Below are positions 6,692-13,499 of a stretch of 64,000 nt of DNA, in pieces. The DNA is taken from NCBI RefSeq assembly GCF_000717055.1, contig NZ_JNXI01000017.1:1-64000 (forward strand). Direction: 5' to 3'. The first letter of the stretch is position 1; every line of letters begins with the position of its first letter. The DNA is from Streptomyces iakyrus. Lineage in GTDB: Bacteria > Actinomycetota > Actinomycetes > Streptomycetales > Streptomycetaceae. Both the position numbers and the translations under genes were made by a program. The notes below the pieces were generated by a model, which worked only from the letters and a program-made list of their open reading frames with translations, was not told where the DNA came from and did not search any database.

Positions 6692-7891
6692 ATGACCACT
6701 GCCGCACCCGTCCTGCTCGTCTCCGATCACGTGGCCGGGTCCGTCCACGTGCTGACCGTGCCGGACGGCACCGTCACGGGACGCCTCACCGGCCGCCATC
6801 TCTCCGAGCACGCCGGGTTCCTGGCCCTGTCAGAGGGGCGGGTGGCCTGTGTCGACGACCGCCGGGGGGAACTCCTGGTCCTCGACCCCTACGGCGAGCA
6901 GCTCGTGGAACGCGCGGTCCCGGTCGCCGTGCCGGCCGAGCACCTCGCCTGCGACCCGGCCGGGCGCCGGCTGGCCGTGACCACCGGCCTGGGCAAGAAC
7001 ACCGAGCCGTGGTCGGACCTGCTGACGGTCGTCGACCTGGCCACCGACAAGACCGCACGCGTGCGCACCCGGGTCGGTGAGCCGGGCGTGACGGTGCTGG
7101 GCGGCGGCGACCCGCTGGTCGTGCTGCGGCACCGGGAACCCGGGGCGCTGGCCGCACACCGGTTCGCGGATCTCCTCGCGGCTCCGCCCGGCTGCCCCGT
7201 GGCCTCGCCCCACGAGCTCCTGCCGTTGCCCGACGACGGCCACGGCGACGCCCAAGCCCCCGGTGCGGCAGACCTGTTCGTGGCCACCGGCGAGGGTGTG
7301 CACCGGGCCCGGAGGAAGGGCGACACGCTCCTGGCCGAGGCCGTGATCCCGTGGGAGGCGCCCGCCCGGGGGTGGTACCTGCGCCTCGACACCCGGCGGG
7401 CGGCGTTGTGGAGCACACTGCGCGGCGGCGCTCCCGACCCGCTGCGGTGGCCGGAGTGGACCAACCAGGCATGGCACCACGATCTGGAAACGGGTCGCAC
7501 GTCCCTCACGGAGCTCGGCCCCGGACTGGTCTTCCGGCTGGCCCTCGCCCGCAACCACACGGCGTTCACCCGCATCCACCCCGACGGCGACGAGCTGCTC
7601 CTCCTCGGCGCCGACGGCATCGTCCGCCGCACCCCCCTGCCGGCGATGGACGGTGCCCCGCGTCGCGGCGGCACCCCCTGGGAAGGCGTCCAGCGCCGGG
7701 CCGTGGCCGCCTCACCCGGCTCCGACTGGGTCGCCGTCACCCGCGGCGGCCACGGCGAAGTCCACATCGTCGATGCGCGAACGGGCCACGAGGCGGCCCG
7801 TCCGCGGTTGAGCACACCGCTGCATCACGGCGGCCACATGGCCCTGCGCAACCGCACCGACGGCGCCGAGGGCGATCCCGTGGGCCGGTGA
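6692..7891 (+). CDS. Beta-propeller protein, no signal peptide, divergent from metallophore importer
   Basis: A 399-residue protein; GGGAGGACCC precedes the ATG. Repeated strand units such as LLVSDHVAGSVHVLTVPDG, GELLVLDPYGEQ and EVHIVDARTGHEA indicate a WD40/YVTN-like beta-propeller. There is no signal peptide or membrane segment, so it appears cytoplasmic. Near the end is a His-rich turn LSTPLHHGGHMAL that could bind metal. It is transcribed away from the importer operon across a Zur-like box. The zinc chaperone AztD is also a propeller, but AztD is secreted and works with an AztABC importer, so equating them is not justified; the function is unknown. Confidence 0.75.
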   Translation: MTTAAPVLLVSDHVAGSVHVLTVPDGTVTGRLTGRHLSEHAGFLALSEGRVACVDDRRGELLVLDPYGEQLVERAVPVAVPAEHLACDPAGRRLAVTTGLGKNTEPWSDLLTVVDLATDKTARVRTRVGEPGVTVLGGGDPLVVLRHREPGALAAHRFADLLAAPPGCPVASPHELLPLPDDGHGDAQAPGAADLFVATGEGVHRARRKGDTLLAEAVIPWEAPARGWYLRLDTRRAALWSTLRGGAPDPLRWPEWTNQAWHHDLETGRTSLTELGPGLVFRLALARNHTAFTRIHPDGDELLLLGADGIVRRTPLPAMDGAPRRGGTPWEGVQRRAVAASPGSDWVAVTRGGHGEVHIVDARTGHEAARPRLSTPLHHGGHMALRNRTDGAEGDPVGR

Positions 7892-7951
7892 CCGCCGCCG
7901 TACATGCCGATGCGCCAAGAGGCCCCGTCCGCGGGCGACTTGCTCCTCGCC

Positions 7952-8263
7952 TCAGAAACCGGCCATGGACTCGGCGAGCACCCCGCCCAGCGCACCGTAG
8001 ACGCTGCACCGAACGGAGTGCCGTGCTCTCCGCCGCAGGCCGAACCCCACGATGAACGCGACCGCGAAGAGCGCACCGAGGACGAGCGCCACCGCCGGGC
8101 TGTAGACGACGTACACGAAGCACGCGACACCGGCCCAGACCAGGACCGGAAGGAGCGAACCACGCAACACCAGCCAGAGCGTGATTTGTTCCGCACTCGA
8201 CGGGAGCACTCGCTCATGCCACACCTCGATGTGGTTCCCGGTAGCACAGTGCTCAGGGCGCAT
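7952..8263 (-). CDS. Small membrane protein of unknown function
   Basis: Up to 103 residues with two to three hydrophobic segments (LRGSLLPVLVWAGVACFVYVVY, then VALVLGALFAVAFIVGFGL) followed by a basic stretch GLRRRARHSVR. I do not recognise a family. The start is uncertain: 8263 leaves only 19 bp before the divergent MFS gene, so an internal GTG at 8224 or 8209 is possible. It is convergent with the propeller gene. Confidence 0.6.
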   Translation of the reverse strand: MRPEHCATGNHIEVWHERVLPSSAEQITLWLVLRGSLLPVLVWAGVACFVYVVYSPAVALVLGALFAVAFIVGFGLRRRARHSVRCSVYGALGGVLAESMAGF

Positions 8264-8282
8264 GGAGTCATCCCATCACGGC

Positions 8283-9590
8283 ATGATGCTGCCGGTGAAC
8301 CCGAGGAATGACACGTCCGCCCGGCCCCGATCGCGCTGGGGAGTCTTCAGCCGACCGGATTTTCGCCTGCTCTGGGTGGGCGAAACCGTGAGTGGCCTGG
8401 GCAACAGCGTCACCGTGGTGGCCTTGCCGTTGATCGCGGTCGTCGGGCTGGGCGCGGGCTCCACCGCCGTCGGCCTGCTCACGGCGGCGGTGTGGCTGCC
8501 GTGGCTGCTCGTGGGTCTCCCGGTGGGGGCATGGGTGGACCGCAGGCGCAAACGCCCCCTGATGATCGCGTGTGACCTGGCAGCCGCCGCGGCCCTGGTG
8601 AGCGTCCCGGCGGCGGCCTGGCTCGACGCGCTGACCTTTGAGCAACTGGTCGTCGTCGCGTTGGTCTGCGGCACGGCGGCGGTGTGCTTCGACACCGCCT
8701 ACCACTCGTACATCCGCATCGTGCTCGACGGCCGCGACCTCCTGGAGGGCAACGCCAGGTTGCAGGGCAGCGCGGCCGCCACCCAGGTCGCCGGGCCCGG
8801 GGTGGCGGGACTCCTCGCCCAGGCGCTGGGCGCGGTCACCGCGCTCGTGGCCGACGCCGTGACGTTCCTGGTCTCCGCTGTCTGCCTGCGGCGGATCGGC
8901 GTCGTCGAGCCCGACCATGATCCCAGTGCGGAACGCGCCTCTCTCGGGCGGCAGATCGCGGAAGGGCTCCGTTTCGTGGCCCGGGACCGGTACCTGCGGC
9001 CGATGGTCACGTGGGGCGCCGTGGTCAACCTGGCGCTGATGGGCTATCAGGCGGTCCAGGTTGTCTTCCTGGTCCGCACCGTCGGGCTGAACCCCGGCAT
9101 GGTCGGGCTGCTGCTCACCGGTGGCAGCGCCGGCGCCATCGTCGGTGCGCTGATGGCCACCCGTATCAGCCGGCGGTTCGGTACGGCGCGGGGGCTGCTC
9201 CTCCTGCAGCTCGCCACCTCACCGTTCGTGCTGCTGCTGCCGATGACCACGGCGGGGCCGGGGCTGCTGCTGTTCGCGACGGGGGGCTTCCTCGTGGGGC
9301 TCGGCATCTCCGTGGCCAACATCGTGGTCGGCACCTTCCGGCAGACCTACTGCCCACCGCACCTGCTCGGCCGGGTCGTGGCGACCACGATGGTGATCAA
9401 CCACAGCACCATCCCGCTCGGATCCCTGCTGGGCGGCGTGCTCGGCGATGCCGTCGGGTACCGGCCGGCCATGTGGATCATGACCGGTGTCGTCGCGCCG
9501 TCGTGGCTCATCCTCGCCCTGAGCCCGATGCGCCGTATGCGTGATCTTCCGCAGGTCCACAAGCCGGATCAGGCGCACGTCGAGGGCTGA
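8283..9590 (+). CDS. MFS transporter, MFS_3/enterobactin-exporter (EntS)-like group
   Basis: About 435 residues with twelve hydrophobic segments. The N-terminus FSRPDFRLLWVGETVSGLGNSVTVVALPLI is characteristic of the EntS/macrolide-efflux branch of the major facilitator family, and the loop VGAWVDRRRKRPLMI carries the family's D-R-R cytoplasmic motif. These proteins export small molecules by proton exchange. ATG 8283 is taken as start; GTG 8295 is also possible. It lies close to the metallophore locus, and export of a metallophore is conceivable, but nothing in the sequence shows it. Confidence 0.85.
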   Translation: MMLPVNPRNDTSARPRSRWGVFSRPDFRLLWVGETVSGLGNSVTVVALPLIAVVGLGAGSTAVGLLTAAVWLPWLLVGLPVGAWVDRRRKRPLMIACDLAAAAALVSVPAAAWLDALTFEQLVVVALVCGTAAVCFDTAYHSYIRIVLDGRDLLEGNARLQGSAAATQVAGPGVAGLLAQALGAVTALVADAVTFLVSAVCLRRIGVVEPDHDPSAERASLGRQIAEGLRFVARDRYLRPMVTWGAVVNLALMGYQAVQVVFLVRTVGLNPGMVGLLLTGGSAGAIVGALMATRISRRFGTARGLLLLQLATSPFVLLLPMTTAGPGLLLFATGGFLVGLGISVANIVVGTFRQTYCPPHLLGRVVATTMVINHSTIPLGSLLGGVLGDAVGYRPAMWIMTGVVAPSWLILALSPMRRMRDLPQVHKPDQAHVEG

Positions 9591-9659
9591 TGCCGTGGCA
9601 CGAGGCTCCTGGCCAGGAATCCGTTTGTCTGTGCACCACCCACCGCCCATCCTGCTGGG

Positions 9660-10523
9660 ATGCGCTTCTCCATCAACATCCCCAACTTCGGGGACTTCGC
9701 GGACCCGCGGAACGTCGCGAAAATCGCGGCCGCGGCCGAACAGGCCGGCTGGGACGGGCTCTTCGTCTGGGACCATGTGCTGCACCGGCATCACCAAGGG
9801 CGTCCCTTCGGAGACCCCTGGATGCTGCTGACGGCGGCCGCACTGGCGACCTCACGCATCCGGCTGGGCACCCTGCTGACGCCGGTCCCCCGTTACCGTC
9901 CGCAGCAACTCGCCCGCCAGGTCGCCACCCTGGACCACCTCAGCGGCGGCCGGGTGACCTTCGCCGCAGGTCTGGGCGGTCCCGTCGAGGACGAGTACCG
10001 CAGTTTCGGCGACACCGCAGACCCGCGTCTGCTCGCCGAGCGCCTGGACGAGGGGCTGGAGCTGCTGCTGCGCTTCTGGACCGGCGGGCCGGTGAACCAC
10101 CACGGCCGGCACTACGAAGCAGAGAACGTGACGCTGCTGCCCGCCACCGTGCAACAGCCAGGCCCGCCCGTGTGGATCGGCGGGTTCTGGCCACGCCGCC
10201 CACCCATGCGGCGGGCGGCCCGCTGGGACGGCGCGGTACCGCTCTTCGAGACGGCCCGGCACGGTCACGTACCCGATGTGGCCGAAGTCCGGGAACTGGC
10301 CGGCTACCTGCGCGACCACCGGCAGGCCGGCTGCGAGCGCCCCTTCGAGCTGGTCCTGGGCGGCGCCACACCCCCGGACGCGGCCCAGGCCGGGGACGTC
10401 ATCGGTCCCCTGCGTGACGCGGGTGCCACCTGGTGGGACGAGCGGCAGATCCAGACCGGCCCCGATCTGGACCGACTGGCGCCGGTGCTGCGCCGCATTG
10501 AGGCCGGCCCGCCGGACCTCTAG
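9660..10523 (+). CDS. LLM-class flavin-dependent oxidoreductase
   Basis: A 287-residue luciferase-like monooxygenase or F420/FMN-dependent oxidoreductase. It starts MRFSINIPNFGDFADP, with the typical AAAAEQAGWDGLFVWDH helix and strand, a central SGGRVTFAAGLGG loop for phosphate of the flavin, and PPVWIGGFWPR in the later barrel strand. The length is a little short for the family (usually 290-340), lacking part of the variable insertion. It stands alone downstream of the MFS gene. The substrate cannot be predicted. Confidence 0.85.
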   Translation: MRFSINIPNFGDFADPRNVAKIAAAAEQAGWDGLFVWDHVLHRHHQGRPFGDPWMLLTAAALATSRIRLGTLLTPVPRYRPQQLARQVATLDHLSGGRVTFAAGLGGPVEDEYRSFGDTADPRLLAERLDEGLELLLRFWTGGPVNHHGRHYEAENVTLLPATVQQPGPPVWIGGFWPRRPPMRRAARWDGAVPLFETARHGHVPDVAEVRELAGYLRDHRQAGCERPFELVLGGATPPDAAQAGDVIGPLRDAGATWWDERQIQTGPDLDRLAPVLRRIEAGPPDL

Positions 10524-10546
10524 GTATCCCGGACGGCCTCGTGGCC

Positions 10547-11179
10547 TCAGTCAGCGAGCGCGAGAGCCAGTACCTTCCGCAGGTCCTCCGGCTCGCGGTA
10601 GTGCAGACCCGTCATGCCCAGCGCGACGGCGGCCTCGATGTTCTCCAGCCGGTCGTCGACGAAGAGGCATCGCTCGACGGCGGTCTCCGCCCGCTCGGCG
10701 GCGATCTCATAGATCTCGCGGTCGGGCTTGGCCACTCCGACCCGGGCGCTGCTGACGACATGGTGCGCGAGGTCGGACAGCCCCAGGGATGCGAGGTCGC
10801 TCTCCAACTCCAGGGTCGCGTTGGTCACCAGGACGAGCGGCATGTGTTCCCGTATCCGGCGAAGCATCGTGACCACCACTTCGTCAGCCCGGAAAGGCGC
10901 CTCGGCCAGCGCCGTCCCCAGCTCACGGGCCTGAGGCTCCGAGACCTCACCGAGGAGACCCCGCACGATGGTCTCGACCCACTGCTCCTTGCCGATCTTT
11001 CCGAGGAGCAGCGGCAGGTCCGTCTCCGGGGCGTAGGCCACCCGTGTGGTGGTCCCCTCGGCCAGTCCGGCCAGCTGTTCCAGCCTCGCCAGTCGGGTCA
11101 GGTCATAGAACCGGATCACGTTGTCGAGGTCGCACAGCACCGCGTCGAACGGCCTGCCGGAGGTTTTGATCAGCGTCAT
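10547..11179 (-). CDS. HAD family hydrolase
   Basis: A 210-residue haloacid-dehalogenase-fold hydrolase. Motif I is FDAVLCDLDNV with the nucleophile and acid Asp pair, motif II is LVLVTNATLEL, motif III includes VGVAKPDREIY, and motif IV is CLFVDDRLENIEAA. This is the pattern of subfamily IA phosphatases and epoxide-hydrolase N-terminal-like HADs. It is convergent with the flavin oxidoreductase, separated by 23 bp. The substrate is unknown. Confidence 0.88.
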   Translation of the reverse strand: MTLIKTSGRPFDAVLCDLDNVIRFYDLTRLARLEQLAGLAEGTTTRVAYAPETDLPLLLGKIGKEQWVETIVRGLLGEVSEPQARELGTALAEAPFRADEVVVTMLRRIREHMPLVLVTNATLELESDLASLGLSDLAHHVVSSARVGVAKPDREIYEIAAERAETAVERCLFVDDRLENIEAAVALGMTGLHYREPEDLRKVLALALAD

Positions 11180-11219
11180 GGCCCCTGAATAGCACGGGAA
11201 CTCACACCGGCCGCCCGGC

Positions 11220-12053
11220 TCAGCGGAACAAGTGGGCGTTCTCCGCGGCCCACTGGCGGAACGGCCTGGCCGGGGAACCAGTGACCCGCGCTACCGTGTC
11301 GCGCACTGCCAGCAGTTCGTCATTGACGTCTCCGCCCGTGACGTCGAGCACCGCATCCGCGGCCTCCTCCCCGAAGACCGCGGCCATGCGGCCACGAGCC
11401 TCCTGCCGGCTGATCTCGATGAACGGGACATCCCGTCCGAGCACTGCCGCGATGGCCTCGACCTGCTGCCGGGCGGTCACCGGCTCCGGACCGGTCAGGG
11501 CGTACGTCCGCCCCCGGTGGCCCGGTTCGGTCAGCGCGGCACGCGCCACCGACGCGATGTCCGCGGGGTGGATCGTGGGCAGCCCGGTGTCCGCGTACGG
11601 CGCGCGGACCGCCACCCGGTCGCGAATCGGCCCGGCCCACATCAACGCGTTCGAGGCGAACTGCGTCGGCCGCAGGACCGTCCAGGCCATGCCGCTGTCC
11701 TCAAGCAGCCGTTCGACGGCCAGGTTCTCACCGGCAGGGCCCAGGTGCGGATGGGTCTGGACGGTGATGGACGACACCAGCACCACGTGCTCCACACCCG
11801 CCCGCCGGGCCGCCGCGACGATGTCCGCGTCCGGGCCCGTACGCGACGGGAGGAACATCGAGCGCACCCCGTCCAGAGCGGGCTTCAACGTCTCCCCCTT
11901 CGCGAAGTCCCCCTCCACCACCTCAGCTTCCCCGAAGAACGCCGCCCGTGCAGCGTCACGGGTGAACGCCCTCACCGGCCCCGCACCGCATGCCTGCAAC
12001 TCCCGCAGCAGCACACTGCCGATATGCCCGGTGGCTCCGGTCACGAGGATCAT
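11220..12053 (-). CDS. NmrA-like NAD(P)-binding protein (atypical SDR)
   Basis: About 277 residues. The N-terminal MILVTGATGHIGSVLLREL is the NAD(P)-binding GxxGxxG motif of the atypical SDR/NmrA group. Further on are MFLPSRTGPDADIVAAARRAGVEHVVLVSS and a RGRTYALTGPEPVTARQQVEAIA segment common to this family (quinone-reductase or redox-sensing relatives). ATG 12053 is preferred over GTG 12059 by ribosome-site spacing. A promoter with a 19-bp spacer lies directly upstream, suggesting control by a MerR-type activator. Confidence 0.85.
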   Translation of the reverse strand: MILVTGATGHIGSVLLRELQACGAGPVRAFTRDAARAAFFGEAEVVEGDFAKGETLKPALDGVRSMFLPSRTGPDADIVAAARRAGVEHVVLVSSITVQTHPHLGPAGENLAVERLLEDSGMAWTVLRPTQFASNALMWAGPIRDRVAVRAPYADTGLPTIHPADIASVARAALTEPGHRGRTYALTGPEPVTARQQVEAIAAVLGRDVPFIEISRQEARGRMAAVFGEEAADAVLDVTGGDVNDELLAVRDTVARVTGSPARPFRQWAAENAHLFR

Positions 12054-12091
12054 GAGCACGTTCTCCCGCCGTCAGAGATCAACTACGGGAC

Positions 12092-12122
12092 ACGCTAGAA
12101 GCTCAATCGGACTTAAGGTCAA
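12092..12122 (-). promoter_or_regulatory. MerR-type promoter (19-bp spacer) for the NmrA-like gene
   Basis: Reading leftward, TTGACC (12122-12117) and TAGCGT (12097-12092) are 19 bp apart. MerR-family regulators activate promoters with this over-long spacer by untwisting the DNA. The spacer carries a partly symmetric CTTAAG...TTGAGCTT sequence. No MerR gene is present in the window. Confidence 0.45.
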
Positions 12123-12126
12123 GGGC

Positions 12127-13014
12127 ATGACCTGGACCGAGCGCACCGTGATACGCGAGGGTGTCCGCATCGCCTGCCGCGACTGGGGCGGCGCGGGACC
12201 CCCGGTCGTGCTGCTGCACGGGCTGGCCGGCCACGCGGGCGAATGGGATGCCCTCGCCGGGGACCTCAGCCCCCGCTACCGGGTCGTCGCCGTCGACCAG
12301 CGCGGGCACGGCGCGAGCGAACGCCGGCCGCGCGATGTCTCCCGCGCCGCGTACGTCGCCGACACCGTCGCCGTCATCGGACAACTCCGCCTGCACCAAC
12401 CGGTGCTGGCAGGGCAGTCGCTGGGCGGGCACACCGCCCTGCTCACCGCCGCGGCGCACCCCGGCCTGCTGCGCGGGCTCGTCCTCGTCGAGGCGGGCCC
12501 GCGCCGTGCCGATCCGAACGTGCAGGCCGAGATCGGCGCGATGTTCGACGCGTGGCCGACGCCGTTCCCCTCGCGCCGCGCCGCCGTGGAGTTCTTCGGC
12601 GGCGGTGCGGTCGGCGAAGGCTGGGCGGGCGGGCTGGAGGAGCGCGACGGGGGCTGGTGGCCACGGTTCGATCGTGACGTGATGGTCGAAGCGCTGACCG
12701 AGAACACTCGGCGTTCCTTCTGGGACGAGTGGGCGAGCATCACGTGCCCGACGCTGGTCGTCCTGGGCCAGTCCGGCATCGTTCCCCCGCACGAGACGGA
12801 GTCCATGCTGCAACAGCGCCCGGAGACAGTGGCGTTGAGCGTCCCCGGCGCGGGGCACGACGTACACCTGGAGCGCCCCGAGGTGCTGCGGCAGGTGCTC
12901 AGGGCGTTCCTCGGACAGGTCCGGTCCCCGGGAAGAAGTCGGCACCCTGGACGTACGCCATCGCCTCGGTCCACTTCGGGTCGCGCAGGCGGCGTTCCAT
13001 CTCCTCCGGGCTGA
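12127..13014 (+). CDS. Alpha/beta hydrolase
   Basis: A 295-residue hydrolase: oxyanion loop VVLLHGLAGHAGEWD, nucleophile elbow LAGQSLGGHTALL, acid region CPTLVVLGQSGIVPP and catalytic His in VPGAGHDVHLERPE. After the fold ends at about residue 260 (LRAFLGQV) the frame runs on for 35 residues of Arg/Ser/Pro-rich sequence. That tail is antisense to the 3' end of the convergent VOC gene, a 116-bp overlap. It starts very near the divergent NmrA-like promoter. The substrate is unknown. Confidence 0.87.
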   Translation: MTWTERTVIREGVRIACRDWGGAGPPVVLLHGLAGHAGEWDALAGDLSPRYRVVAVDQRGHGASERRPRDVSRAAYVADTVAVIGQLRLHQPVLAGQSLGGHTALLTAAAHPGLLRGLVLVEAGPRRADPNVQAEIGAMFDAWPTPFPSRRAAVEFFGGGAVGEGWAGGLEERDGGWWPRFDRDVMVEALTENTRRSFWDEWASITCPTLVVLGQSGIVPPHETESMLQQRPETVALSVPGAGHDVHLERPEVLRQVLRAFLGQVRSPGRSRHPGRTPSPRSTSGRAGGVPSPPG

Positions 13015-13402
13015 CGTCCTCCACCCGCGTCTGGAGCCACCACAGGTTGCCCAGCGGGTCGCGCACCCGCCCGATCCGGTCGCCGAAGAAAAGATGCGTC
13101 ACCTCGGTCACCGACGTGCCGCCCGCCGCGACGGCCCTGCGGTGCGCGGCGTCGGCGTCCTCGACGTAGAGACGCAGGAAGGCCGGCGTCGGCGGCCAGT
13201 TGGGCGGTGCGTCGAAGGGCATGACGACCGAGTCTCCGATCCGCACCTCCGCGTGTCCGATCCGGCCGTCCTCCCCGACGACCCGCGCGATCTCCTCCGC
13301 GCCGAACGCCTCCTTCAGATAGTCGATCAGCCCGGCCGTGTCGCGCGAGATGATCCAAGGCGTGACGGTGTGGTAGCCGTCCGGGATCGGTTGTACGCTC
13401 AT
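12899..13402 (-). CDS. VOC family protein (PhnB/glyoxalase-like)
   Basis: A 167-residue vicinal-oxygen-chelate protein of the PhnB-like type. It begins MSVQPIPDGYHTVTPWIISRDTAGLIDYLKEAFGAEE and has FGDRIGRVRDPLGNLWWLQTRVEDV near the end, with the second betaalphabetabetabeta module between. C-terminal VSPEEMERRL is common in this group. The exact reaction is not predictable. Its 3' end overlaps the convergent hydrolase frame. Confidence 0.88.
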   Translation of the reverse strand: MSVQPIPDGYHTVTPWIISRDTAGLIDYLKEAFGAEEIARVVGEDGRIGHAEVRIGDSVVMPFDAPPNWPPTPAFLRLYVEDADAAHRRAVAAGGTSVTEVTHLFFGDRIGRVRDPLGNLWWLQTRVEDVSPEEMERRLRDPKWTEAMAYVQGADFFPGTGPVRGTP

Positions 13403-13499
13403 CCGCTTTCCTCCCGACTGTGTGCTGCTCCTCCCGAAGCTACGGGGGCTGTAGGTCAGATCCTGTCCTATGGGCTCCTGGGAAATGATGGGCGGCGCC

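Noticed and set aside
6692..7891. Calling the propeller AztD
   Set aside because: No signal peptide, no His-rich AztD-type loop, and the importer is FecBCD-type, not AztABC.
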